Part shown: positions 1-8,005 of the stretch, piece after piece
Layout: each line of letters opens with the position of its first letter
Position numbering within the stretch: the first letter of the stretch is position 1
NCBI GenBank assembly: GCA_963765725.1
Contig: CAVXXI010000002.1
Coordinates: forward strand, 62,001-126,000
DNA length: 64,000 nt
From: DASQEH01 sp963765725
GTDB lineage: Bacteria; Actinomycetota; Actinomycetes; Propionibacteriales; Nocardioidaceae
Reading direction: 5' to 3'
Program-made: the position numbers and the translations under genes
The notes under the pieces: model-generated
What the model saw: the letters and a program-made list of their open reading frames with translations, nothing else
Database searches by the model: none
What the model was told of the DNA's origin: nothing

Positions 1-1010
1 AGGCCCAGCTCGACCCGATCGACGTGCTGCTCGCTCTCGTCGACGACTTCCAGCAGCATGGCGGCGTCGTCTTCGACTCCACTCGGGTGACGTCGGTACA
101 GCTGGGGTCCGAGGCGACCATCACGACCGACCAGGGCGTGGTGACCGCCCCGCAGCTCGTCCTCGCCACAGGCATACCCGTCCTGGACCGCGGCGCGTAC
201 TTCGCGCGGCTGGAGCCGCTGCGGTCCTACGCGCTGGCGTTCGAGGTCCCCGAGTGCCCGAGCGGCATGTACCTGTCCGCGGACCTCCCCACGCGCTCGC
301 TGCGCTCACTCCCCCGCGCCGGCGGCGAGCTGCTGCTGGTCGGTGGGAACGGGCACACCGTTGGCCGGCACGTCCCAACCAGCGAGCTCGTCGACGACCT
401 GACCTCCTGGACCGGCGAGCACTTCCCCGGCGCGACCATCACGCACTCCTGGTCCGCCCAGGACTACGAGTCGATCGACAGTCTCCCGTACGTCGGCTCC
501 CTGACGCCCGGAGGCGACCGGTGCTTCGTGGCGACCGGCTACGACAAGTGGGGCATGACCAACGCCGTCGCCGCGAGCCTGGCCCTGTCCAGCCGGATCC
601 TCGGGGGCAGCACCGAGTGGGCGGAGGCGCTCGACAGCTGGCGGTTGCGCGAGCTCGGTGGCCTGCCGTCAGCGGCCCGGCTCAACGCCAGCGTGGCGCT
701 GCACCTGGCGGAGGGCTGGCTGCGGACCGCCGTCGGGAACGCGGAGACGGGCGTCCCCGAAGAAGGGCAGGGACACGTCGAGCGAGACGGCATCCAGCCG
801 GTCGCCGTCTGTACCGTGGCGGGGCAGACCCGCCGGTTCTCGGCCGTGTGCCCCCACCTGCGTGGCATCCTCACCTGGAACGACGCCGAGGCGTCGTGGG
901 ACTGTCCGCTGCACGGCTCACGGTTCTCCGCCGCCGGCGACCTGCTGGAGGGCCCGGCGACCTCAGGGCTCCAGGAGATCGGTGGCATGGGCACTGCCGA
1001 AGGACCGTAA
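1..1010 (+). CDS. FAD-dependent oxidoreductase (DAO family) with C-terminal Rieske domain, 5' end cut off
   Basis: The reading frame is open from the first bases, so the start and the N-terminal FAD-binding fold lie to the left of the window; 335 residues are visible. The first two thirds match the C-terminal part of a glycine/D-amino-acid-oxidase-like flavoprotein (ATGYDKWGMTNA near 560 is the usual FAD-contacting end segment). The last 80 residues hold a Rieske [2Fe-2S] site: CPH at about 849 and CPLHGSRF at about 903, the C-x-H/C-x2-H ligand set. DAO-Rieske fusions are a known bacterial family of unknown substrate. The 3' end overlaps the convergent copA by 48 bases. The fusion is clear; the substrate cannot be told. 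Confidence 0.85.
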   Translation, partial: AQLDPIDVLLALVDDFQQHGGVVFDSTRVTSVQLGSEATITTDQGVVTAPQLVLATGIPVLDRGAYFARLEPLRSYALAFEVPECPSGMYLSADLPTRSLRSLPRAGGELLLVGGNGHTVGRHVPTSELVDDLTSWTGEHFPGATITHSWSAQDYESIDSLPYVGSLTPGGDRCFVATGYDKWGMTNAVAASLALSSRILGGSTEWAEALDSWRLRELGGLPSAARLNASVALHLAEGWLRTAVGNAETGVPEEGQGHVERDGIQPVAVCTVAGQTRRFSAVCPHLRGILTWNDAEASWDCPLHGSRFSAAGDLLEGPATSGLQEIGGMGTAEGP

Positions 1011-3222
1011 CCGCAGGCTGTTGCTGACCACGAAGACCGACGAGAACGCCATCGCCGCTCCGGCGACGACGGGGTTGAGCAGACCGGCCATGGCGAGCGG
1101 CAGGGCCGCGGCGTTGTACCCGAACGCCCAGAACAGGTTGCCCCTGATGGTGGCCAGCGTACGGCGGGAGAGCACGATCGCGTCGGCGACGGCGCGCAGG
1201 TCCCCGCGTACCAGGGTGAGGTCGCTGGCCTCGATGGCGACGTCGGTGCCCGAGCCCATCGCGATGCCGAGGTCGGCCTGAGCCAGCGCGGCGGCGTCGT
1301 TGACGCCGTCGCCGACCATCGCCACGACCTGGCCCTGCTGCTGCAGCCGGCGCACGGCGGCAACCTTCTCCGCGGGAAGCACACCGGCGATGACGTCGCG
1401 AATGCCTACCTCGGCCGCGACGGCCCGAGCCGCCCGCTCGTTGTCGCCGGTGAGCAGGATCGGGGCGAGTCCGAGGCCGCGCAGCCGTGATACCCCCTCG
1501 GCGCTCGTCGCCTTGACCGTGTCGCCCACCACCAGCACTCCCCGGCACCGGCCGTCCCAGGCGACCGCGACGACCGTACGCCCCTCGGACTCGGCCGCCT
1601 CGCGCGCAGCGGTCAAGGCTTCGGGAAGCAGCTCGGTCGTCTCGCGCGCCACCTCGTCGACGCTTCCCACGAGGACCCGTCTTCCCTCGACGACCCCGGT
1701 CACGCCCGTACCGTCCACCGCGCTGAAGTCGTGCACGCCCGGCAGCTCACCAGCCGCGCGGGCCGCGCCCGAGACGGCTGCGCCGATGGGGTGCTCAGAG
1801 GCGTCCTCCACAGCGCCGGCGAGCCGCAGCACCTCGGACTCGTCCTCACCGGGCGCCGCCGTCACGCCGACGAGGCGCATCCGGCCCGTCGTGACGGTGC
1901 CGGTCTTGTCCAGCAGGACGGTGTCGACCTGCCGGGTGGCCTCCAGGACCTGCGGCCCCCTGATGAGGATCCCGAGCTGGGCGCCGCGTCCGGTGCCGAC
2001 GAGGAGGGCGGTGGGCGTGGCGAGGCCGAGAGCGCACGGGCACGCGATGATGAGCACGGCGACCGCCGCTTCGAACGCCGTGTCGGCGCCGGCGCCCGCC
2101 ACGAGCCAGCCCAGCAACGTCAGCCACGCTGAGCACGAGCACCACTGGCACGAACACCCCCGACACCCGGTCGGCCAGCCGCTGGACCGGCGCCTTGCCT
2201 GACTGCGCCGCCTCGACGAGCCGGCCGATCTGCGCGAGCTGGGTGTCCGCGCCGACCCGGGTAGCGCGTACGACCAGGCGGCCGCCACCCACGTTGACCG
2301 TTGCGCCGACGACGTCGTCGCCGGGGAGCACGGCCACCGGCACCGGCTCGCCGGTGAGCATGCTGGCGTCGACGGCCGAGGAGCCGTCGACGACCTGCCC
2401 GTCGGTCGCCACCTTCTCGCCCGGCCGAACGACGAACCGGTCGCCGGCAACCAGCTCGGCCACCGGCACCCGCCGCTCGGACCCGTCACGCAGCACGCCG
2501 ACGTCCTTCGCGCCGAGGTCGAGCAGCGTCCGCAGTGCGGTGCCCGAACGCCGCCGCGCCATCGCCTCGAGGTACCGCCCGGTCAGCATGAAGACGGTGG
2601 CGGCGGCGGCGACCTCGAGATAGACGCCGTCGCCCCCGCCACGCGCCGGCACCAGCTCGAAGGTCATCCGCATGCCTGGCCGCCCCGCTTGCCCGTATAC
2701 GAGGGCGTACGCCGACCACCCGTACGCCGCCAGCACGCCGAGGCTGATGAGCGTGTCCATCGTGGCGGCGAGGTGGCGGGCCGCGAGCCAGGCAGCGCGA
2801 TGGAACGGCCAGGCGCCCCATGCCACGACCGGTGTGGCGAGCGCCAGCGACACCCACTGCCAGTAGTCGAACTGCAGGGACGAGACGACGGCCAGCGCGA
2901 GAACGGGCGCGGCCAGTAGGGCGGACCACGTCAGGCGGCGGCGCAGAGCACTGGTTTCGGCGGTCGGCTCCGCGTCTGCATCGCTCGGAGCGCTCGCCAT
3001 GGCGTGCGCATGCGGCAGCCGTGCGGTGTATCCGGTCGCCTCGACCGTCGCGATCGCGTCTTTGGGGCTCGTCCCGGCGGGCAGAGAGACGGTGGCCTTC
3101 GCGGTGGCGTAGTTGACGCTCGCGGCCACGCCGGGCATCCCGTTGAGCCTCTTCTCGATGCGGGCGGCGCAGGACGCGCAGGTCATGCCCGAGACTTCGA
3201 GGTCGACCGTCGTGGGCGTCAT
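963..3222 (-). pseudogene. copA: Copper-translocating P-type ATPase, split by a one-base frameshift
   Basis: CopA exports Cu(I) across the membrane using ATP. The first frame (3222 down to about 2125) has an N-terminal heavy-metal domain with GMTCASC (residues 12-18), transmembrane segments and the TGEP actuator loop. The second frame (about 2120 down to 963) carries the ACPCALG metal site (about 2034-2042), DKTGT phosphorylation site (about 1895-1909), SEHPIG nucleotide site and GDGVND. The frames join in the helix just before CPC, where one extra base lies near 2121. Joined, the protein would be about 752 residues, normal for CopA. It overlaps copZ by 4 bases and follows csoR in one operon. 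A sequence error or a fresh mutation is more likely than programmed frameshifting. Confidence 0.9.
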
Positions 3223-3476
3223 CTGTCGACGACCAGCCGGTAGCCGGCCCCGGCAACCGCCTCTTCGACCGCTCCCACTGCCAGTGGCCGAAGGCTCTGC
3301 ACCGCCACCCGTGACGGGCCTTCGGCGACCAGCACGATGTCGACCGCTGTGACGGCATCGAGCGCCAGCAGCTCTTCACTCACGGCGGCCACGCAGTGCT
3401 CACAGGTCATTCCCTCGACCCGGTACACCTCGGTCGAGGCAGCGCTGTGCTCCGCCGATGCGGCCGCGCCGGCCAT
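3219..3476 (-). CDS. copZ: Heavy-metal-associated domain protein, copper chaperone CopZ-like
   Basis: An 85-residue protein with a single HMA ferredoxin-like fold. The copper-binding loop reads GMTCEHC at about residues 22-28, followed by the usual pattern of a conserved hydrophobic core up to GYRLVV at the C terminus. CopZ proteins carry Cu(I) in the cytoplasm to CopA and to CsoR. The N-terminal 17 residues before the domain are Ala/Ser-rich and probably disordered. The start ATG shares one base with the csoR stop, and its own stop overlaps the copA start by 4 bases, so the three genes are translationally coupled. The function is well supported by motif and context. Confidence 0.88.
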   Translation of the reverse strand: MAGAAASAEHSAASTEVYRVEGMTCEHCVAAVSEELLALDAVTAVDIVLVAEGPSRVAVQSLRPLAVGAVEEAVAGAGYRLVVDR

Positions 3477-3760
3477 CAGGACCTCACCAGTCGTGCGATG
3501 GCCTCCGAAGCCTCCTTCAGCTTGGCGTCGCCGACCTTGCCGCCCTGCCTCGCGGCGTCCGCCACGCAGTGCGAGAGATGGTCCTCGAGCAGCGCGAGTG
3601 CCACCGCCTGCAGCGCCTTGGTCGCCGCCGCAACCTGTGTCACCACGTCGATGCAGTACGTCTGCGACTCGACCATCCGCTGCAGTCCCCGCACCTGTCC
3701 CTCGACCCGGCGGAGCCGCTTCAGCAGATCATCCTGGTTCTGCACATACCCGGCCGTCAT
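3476..3760 (-). CDS. csoR: Copper-sensing transcriptional repressor CsoR
   Basis: CsoR is a four-helix Cu(I)-responsive repressor of copper efflux operons. I chose the ATG at 3760 (94 residues) over upstream starts because it places the ligands exactly as in M. tuberculosis CsoR: Cys36 (QTYCID), His61 and Cys65 (DHLSHC). The helix LKRLRRVEGQVRG is the family signature. The start is preceded by a G-rich ribosome site and, 11 bases upstream, by a near-palindrome matching the CsoR operator, so the gene most likely represses its own operon with copZ and copA and releases it when Cu(I) binds. The longer frame up to 3847 reads through the operator and is not credible. Confidence 0.93.
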   Translation of the reverse strand: MTAGYVQNQDDLLKRLRRVEGQVRGLQRMVESQTYCIDVVTQVAAATKALQAVALALLEDHLSHCVADAARQGGKVGDAKLKEASEAIARLVRS

Positions 3761-3770
3761 ACCCCCACCA

Positions 3771-3788
3771 TATACCCCAGGGGGGTAC
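3771..3788 (-). promoter_or_regulatory. CsoR operator
   Basis: The sequence TATACCCC, a short centre, then GGGGGTAC forms the GC-core pseudopalindrome recognised by CsoR proteins (consensus near TATACCCC-N-GGGGTATA). It sits directly upstream of csoR and its TATA half would overlap the promoter -10 region on the minus strand. The right arm has one extra G and ends TAC instead of TAT. Assignment rests on similarity to known CsoR sites and on location. Confidence 0.75.
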
Positions 3789-3813
3789 ATGCACCAGGAA
3801 CCCACCCCCCGGC

Positions 3814-3880
3814 CTTCCGCCGACACGTCACCTACGGCCCTGGACACGCCGTTCGCCGGGCAGCGACTGACGTCTCGGCG
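3814..3880. repeat. 67-nt hairpin element, copy 1
   Basis: Arms CCGCCGACACGTCA (3817-3830) and TGACGTCTCGGCGG (3868-3881) pair with one mismatch. The same element, equally long and with near-identical arms, recurs at 51768-51834. It lies between the csoR operator and a 23-bp direct repeat. Function unknown; it may be an extragenic palindrome or a non-autonomous mobile relic. Confidence 0.65.
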
Positions 3881-3913
3881 GCCCTGGACCGGGGCGTCCC
3901 GACGGTGACCAAC

Positions 3914-3959
3914 GTCGTGGCCGGGTACGGCTAGTCGTCGTGGCCGGGTATAGCTAGTC
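3914..3959. repeat. Two tandem 23-bp direct repeats
   Basis: The unit begins GTCGTGGCCGGGTA and ends GCTAGTC; the two copies (3914-3936, 3937-3959) differ at two bases. The last copy runs into the stop region of the DUF305 gene. The unit sequence differs from the 22-bp family at 32-52 kb. Confidence 0.7.
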
Positions 3960-4622
3960 GCCCTGGTCCCCGAGCAGGCCGCGCATCCTCACCCCGTCGA
4001 CACGGCTCCTGGCGATGACCGAACGGGCGAGCGCTCCTACGACGGGACTCGTCCCTTGCCGGAGCTCCACCCGGGCGGCCCCCACCTCGGCACGCTCCTG
4101 CCGGGCCATCAGCTGCAGCCACAGCCGGTCGAGGGTGCCGCCGGCGCTCTGGCGGAGCCGTCGGATGTCGCCGGAGCCGACGGATCCAGGAGGGGTGACG
4201 CGCGACGGCTTCCCGCTGCCGCCCAGGGAGCTGCCCTGTCCCCAGGCTTCCACCCGGGCCGCCGACGCAGACACCAGGCGACCCTGGGCGCGTCGCAGCT
4301 CGCCGGCGAGCGCGCGTACCAGCGGGCTCGCCGATGACGCGTTGGCGACGCCGGCCGCCTCGACGGCCCTGGCCCCCAACGCGAGCATGGCGGAGGTAAA
4401 ACGAAGGTCCGCCGGGTTGTGCGGTGCCTTGCTGCGCTGTCCGCCTGCGGACGGGCTCGACTGCTGTACATCGGTCGAAGACAAGCGCGCGAGTCCGCAG
4501 GCGTGGACCCGCCACCAGCAGGCTCCTTGCTGCTGCCTCCGCAGCCGGCGACGAGCACGACGGCGAGACCCGCGACCGCGATGGCCCCCCTTGCGCGTGA
4601 GGCACGGGCACCGCGTCGTCAG
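3954..4622 (-). pseudogene. DUF305-like lipoprotein with displaced signal peptide (frameshifted)
   Basis: The 176-residue body (4484 down to 3954) resembles two DUF305 units, each with the family pattern of a helix, a conserved LA segment and a second helix. The paired histidines usual in DUF305 are absent (LGARAVEAAG and MARQERAEVGAA stand in their place). Just upstream, in another frame, lies a convincing lipoprotein signal, GLAVVLVAGC followed by GGSSKEPAGGG (about 4585-4510). That frame has no start codon before a stop, while a positively charged leader (TTRCPCLTRKG) precedes it in the body's own frame, ending at a run of six G. Two compensating indels would restore one protein. Its position beside the copper operon fits a metal-related role, but without histidines that is weak. 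Confidence 0.6.
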
Positions 4623-4681
4623 ACCCTCGCGCTCCCCCGTATCGCCCGGCGACGGTCCTAGGCCTCGGCCCGGTCACGCGG

Positions 4682-5680
4682 CTAGCTGATCTCGGACAGC
4701 GCGACCGGTCGGTGCTCTCGCCGCGACAGCGTGCAGGCCTCGGCGATCCAGGTCGCCCGCAGCGCATCGTCGACGGTGCAGGGCGACTCCCGGGTACCTG
4801 CGACCACCTCGGTGAAGGCCGCCAGCTCGGCCCGGAAGGCGTCCCTGAAACGGTCCATGAAGAAGACGTGGGGCTCGCCGCCGGGGAACGTCGTGCCCGG
4901 CTCTATCGAGCGAAGGGGCAGCCGGTCCTCGAGGCCGACCGCGACGCTGTCGCGCGAGCCGAGTACCTCCATCCTGACGTCGTGCCCGCGGGCGTTGTAC
5001 CTCGTATTCGAGACCACCGCGATCGTCAGGTCGTCGAGGGTCAGCACGGCGCTGGCGGTGTCGACGTCGTCGACCTCGGCGAAGAACGCCTCGCCGCGGT
5101 TGCTCCCGACGGCGTACACCTCGGTGACCTCCCGCCCCGTGACCCATCTGATCGCGTCGAAGTCGTGGATGCTGCAGTCGCGGAAGATGCCGCCCGAACC
5201 CGCCACGTACGCCTGCGGGGGTGGCGCGGGATCGAGTGTCGTCGCCCTGACCGTGTGCAGCCACCCCAGCTCGCCCGACGACACCGCGGCCCGGGCAGCG
5301 CCGAACCCGGCGTCGAAGCGGCGCGGGAAGCCGACCTGCACGGGAACGTCGAGGCCGGCCAGTCGGTCGCGCAGGGCCACCGCCTCCTGCGCCGTCGCCG
5401 CCAGCGGCTTCTCGCAGAACACCGGTACGCCGGCCTCCGCGGCGGCCAGGACCAGCGACGGGTGGGACGCGGTTGCGGCCGCGACGACCACACCGTCGAC
5501 GCCGGCAGCCAGCATCGCATCGACGTCGTCTACCGCGTCCGCTCCGTGCTGTCGTACGACCCCGGCCACCGCGTCATGACTCACGTCGGTCACGACCAGA
5601 GAGGTCACCGCGTCGAGCCCGCTGAGCGTCTCCGCATGCAGGGCGCCGATCCGCCCCAGTCCGACCAACCCGATGCGCAT
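4682..5680 (-). CDS. Gfo/Idh/MocA family NAD(P)-dependent dehydrogenase
   Basis: A 332-residue dehydrogenase with an N-terminal Rossmann fold starting MRIGLVGLGRIG and the family EKP motif (VFCEKPLA, about residues 90-97) that holds the catalytic lysine. A middle segment with GGIFRDCSIHDFDAIRW is typical of myo-inositol 2-dehydrogenase-like members. The ATG at 5680 was preferred over one at 5698 because GGAGAAGG stands about 8 bases before it. It is divergent from the dioxygenase gene at 5813, with 132 bases between, suggesting shared control. Family sure; the sugar or cyclitol substrate is a guess. Confidence 0.87.
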   Translation of the reverse strand: MRIGLVGLGRIGALHAETLSGLDAVTSLVVTDVSHDAVAGVVRQHGADAVDDVDAMLAAGVDGVVVAAATASHPSLVLAAAEAGVPVFCEKPLAATAQEAVALRDRLAGLDVPVQVGFPRRFDAGFGAARAAVSSGELGWLHTVRATTLDPAPPPQAYVAGSGGIFRDCSIHDFDAIRWVTGREVTEVYAVGSNRGEAFFAEVDDVDTASAVLTLDDLTIAVVSNTRYNARGHDVRMEVLGSRDSVAVGLEDRLPLRSIEPGTTFPGGEPHVFFMDRFRDAFRAELAAFTEVVAGTRESPCTVDDALRATWIAEACTLSRREHRPVALSEIS

Positions 5681-5812
5681 TCGTGCACCCTTCTCCATGC
5701 CGTCGTACGACAGCGGCACCTCGTCGCGGCGTTTGACGTCCACCCGACAGACCTTAGGCTTGCAGACACGTGCGGTCCGCTCCTCGCAGCACCCCTCGTG
5801 AAAGGCAAGGCT

Positions 5813-7003
5813 ATGACCTCCTCCACGGTCGACACGGCCGCATCCGGGTGGCTGTCTCGCGAGAGCTGCCGTCTGGACGACTTCATCTCCGTCGTGTCGC
5901 AGCAGACCGACAAGGACGACTTCCCGTTCGCCGACGAGGTCGTACAAGGCGTCCTGCTCTACTCCGCCGCGACGCTGCGGTCGATCGTCGACCAGCCGGA
6001 AGGCCGCCGGCGGGTACAGGCCGAGCTCGCGCACGCCCTCATGGACGGTCCCGGAATCGTCGTCTTCAAGGGAGCATTCGACGACGTCGATGTCGTCGAC
6101 CGCGCGAGCGCCGCGTTCCGCGACCTGATCGACGAGCAGCGCAGGAGCGGCGTGGCCTCCGGCGACCACTTCGCCAAGCCCGGGGCAAACGACCGCGTCT
6201 GGAACGCTCTGGAGAAGCTGGCGCTCCACGACCCGCGGACGTTCGTCGACTACTACTCCAACGACATCATCAACCTGGTGTCCGTGGCCTGGCTCGGCCC
6301 CGGCTATCAGGTCACCTCACAGGTCAACGTCGTCAACCCCGGCGGCACGGCGCAGACCGCCCACCGCGACTACCACCTCGGCTTCATGTCCGAGGACCAG
6401 GCGGCCCGCTACCCGGCCCACATCCACCGGCTCACCCCGGCGCTGACCCTCCAGGGAGCCGTGGCCCACTCCGACATGCCCGTGGAGACCGGTCCGACGC
6501 TGTACCTGCCCCACTCGCAGAAGTACGAGCCCGGCTACCTGGCCTTCCACCTGCCCGACTTCAGCGACTACTTCGAGGCCAACTATGTACAACTGCCGCT
6601 CGTTACCGGCGACGCCGCCTTCTTCAACCCGGCGCTCTTCCACGGTGCAGGGTCCAACCGTTCCGCGGACGTGAGGCGGATGGCCAACCTTCTCCAGGTG
6701 TCGTCGGCGTTCGGTCGGGCCATGGAGAGCGTCGACCGCGCTGCGATGCTGGGCGCCGTCTTCGCCACGCTCCGCGAGCTGAGGCGGGCCGGAACGGGTG
6801 AGGTGGGACTGCGCAACGCCATCGCCGCCACGGCGGAGGGATACGCCTTCCCCACCGACCTGGACCAGGACGCACCGGTGGACGGGCTCGCGCCCGAGAC
6901 GCAGGCCGAGCTGGCCTGGCGGGCCGTCGACCAGCAGTGGACCGAGGAGCGGTTCCTCGACGAGCTACGCGGCCACTCCGAGCGGCGCACCACGCGTTCC
7001 TGA
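5813..7003 (+). CDS. Phytanoyl-CoA dioxygenase-like Fe(II)/2-oxoglutarate oxygenase
   Basis: A 396-residue protein that looks like the PhyH branch of non-haem iron oxygenases. The double-stranded beta-helix residues are visible: AHRDYHLG gives the H-x-D iron pair (about residues 184-186), and NPALFHGAGSNRS gives the distal histidine with a downstream arginine for 2-oxoglutarate. TGPTLYLPHSQKYEPGY is the usual strand before the distal site. Such enzymes hydroxylate small molecules or lipids. AAGG lies a few bases before the ATG at 5813; much longer upstream reading in frame is an antisense shadow of the dehydrogenase. The substrate is unknown. Confidence 0.85.
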   Translation: MTSSTVDTAASGWLSRESCRLDDFISVVSQQTDKDDFPFADEVVQGVLLYSAATLRSIVDQPEGRRRVQAELAHALMDGPGIVVFKGAFDDVDVVDRASAAFRDLIDEQRRSGVASGDHFAKPGANDRVWNALEKLALHDPRTFVDYYSNDIINLVSVAWLGPGYQVTSQVNVVNPGGTAQTAHRDYHLGFMSEDQAARYPAHIHRLTPALTLQGAVAHSDMPVETGPTLYLPHSQKYEPGYLAFHLPDFSDYFEANYVQLPLVTGDAAFFNPALFHGAGSNRSADVRRMANLLQVSSAFGRAMESVDRAAMLGAVFATLRELRRAGTGEVGLRNAIAATAEGYAFPTDLDQDAPVDGLAPETQAELAWRAVDQQWTEERFLDELRGHSERRTTRS

Positions 7004-7159
7004 CCCGCCTCACCGAGCGGCACCGTCCTCGCTCGACCGAGGTCCCCACCTTCGTGGCGCGAGACCGGTACATCGGACCATCCCGGCGAACGCCTCGAAA
7101 CTGTCGGCGCCGACCGGAATCATGCCTGGCACCGTGTCCGTGGACAGCAGGTCCTCGGC

Positions 7160-7552
7160 GTGACGAAAGTAGGCGTGATGGATTGCAGGATCGAGCTCAT
7201 CTTCGTACCGGTGACCGACGTCGACAGGGCGATCGAGTTCTACGTCGAGAAGGTCGGCTTCACTCTCGACATGCAGGCAAGGGTCAACGACGACGTTCGG
7301 TTCGTGCAGGTGACGCCGCCGACCTCCGCGTGCTCCATCGCCTTCGGTACGGGCATCAGCGACATGGTCCCCGGCACCCAGGACGGCATCCAGGTCGTGG
7401 TGCCGGACGCCGAAGCCGCGCGGCAAGAGCTCGTCTCCCGCGGCGTCGACGCCACTCCGGTCGAGGTGCTCGAGTGGGGCTCGTTCACGTCGTTCAGCGA
7501 CCCAGACGGCAACACGTGGACCGTCCAGCAGCTCCCGGCCAGAGCCGGCTGA
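7160..7552 (+). CDS. VOC family (glyoxalase/bleomycin-resistance fold) protein
   Basis: A 130-residue single-domain member of the vicinal oxygen chelate superfamily, with the paired beta-alpha-beta-beta-beta units: IELIFVPVTDVDRAIEFYVEKVGF at the start and FSDPDGNTWTVQQLP at the end. The last part, with DPDGN, is the common signature of the glyoxalase-like group. A GTG at 7160 and an ATG at 7178 are both possible starts; AAAGTAGG before the ATG slightly favours 7178. The gene stands alone between the oxygenase and a hairpin. Members range from metal-dependent lyases to antibiotic-binding proteins, so no substrate is named. Confidence 0.85.
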   Translation: MTKVGVMDCRIELIFVPVTDVDRAIEFYVEKVGFTLDMQARVNDDVRFVQVTPPTSACSIAFGTGISDMVPGTQDGIQVVVPDAEAARQELVSRGVDATPVEVLEWGSFTSFSDPDGNTWTVQQLPARAG

Positions 7553-7574
7553 CCCCCACGCGCGTGCGGTCGGC

Positions 7575-7597
7575 GAGCCTGCCGGCTGAGCAGGCTC
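7575..7597 (+). terminator. Possible terminator after the VOC gene
   Basis: A perfect 8-bp stem, GAGCCTGC paired with GCAGGCTC around a 7-base loop, lies 22 bases after the stop codon. No clear T-run follows, so this is only a candidate. Confidence 0.4.
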
Positions 7598-7604
7598 GAC
7601 TACT

Positions 7605-7631
7605 TGCATAGTATTTCCAACAATACATGCA
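7605..7631. promoter_or_regulatory. AT-rich palindrome, possible operator
   Basis: TGCATAGTATT and AATACATGCA form an imperfect palindrome around TCCAAC in the most AT-rich stretch of this neighbourhood. It lies about 140 bases upstream of the small cysteine-rich gene at 7767. A regulator binding site is inferred from shape only. Confidence 0.35.
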
Positions 7632-7766
7632 TAGGTTCCATGCCATGCTATTCCCAGGGTTCCGCTCCAAGGGACCTCCGGCGAGGCCCTCGCCCGGTGC
7701 CGCCAGACCCGGACGAGGGCCCGCTTCCAGCCACCACGCCGCTGCCGGCGAGAGGAATGCAGACGA

Positions 7767-7997
7767 GTGAGCATGTACCCCAAGACGTGTCGGCTCTGCC
7801 TGGACAGCCATGACCGCAACGATGCCTTCTGCTCGACGTGCCGCAGGTTCGCCGACTGGTGGAACGGCCTCTCGCCCGACGAGTGCCGACAGCACGAGCA
7901 GCTGATCGGTGACTTTGCCGATGTGCTGCTGCCGCGGACGTCGCAGCCGGTCAAGACCCTGACGAGCGGCCGCCCTCGGTCGCACGCCCGCGCCTGA
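7767..7997 (+). CDS. Small zinc-ribbon-like protein, unknown function
   Basis: A 76-residue protein with two CxxC pairs near the N terminus (CRLCLDSHDRNDAFCSTC), enough for one structural zinc site, followed by a short helical stretch with DWWNGLSPDECRQHEQL and a basic tail. GAGAGGAATG stands upstream of GTG 7767; ATG 7773 is an alternative two codons later. It ends 8 bases before the convergent phosphoesterase stop. I do not recognise the family. GC-rich third positions and the ribosome site suggest a real gene, but the evidence is modest. Confidence 0.55.
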   Translation: MSMYPKTCRLCLDSHDRNDAFCSTCRRFADWWNGLSPDECRQHEQLIGDFADVLLPRTSQPVKTLTSGRPRSHARA

Positions 7998-8005
7998 ACC
8001 GATTC

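Noticed and set aside
2100..2140. Programmed frameshift in copA as in E. coli
   Set aside because: Different place in the gene, opposite frame direction and no slippery heptamer; an indel is simpler.
5698..6229. N-terminal extension of the Gfo/Idh/MocA dehydrogenase to 6229
   Set aside because: It would cover the divergent oxygenase start; the ribosome site and the Rossmann motif fix the start at 5680.
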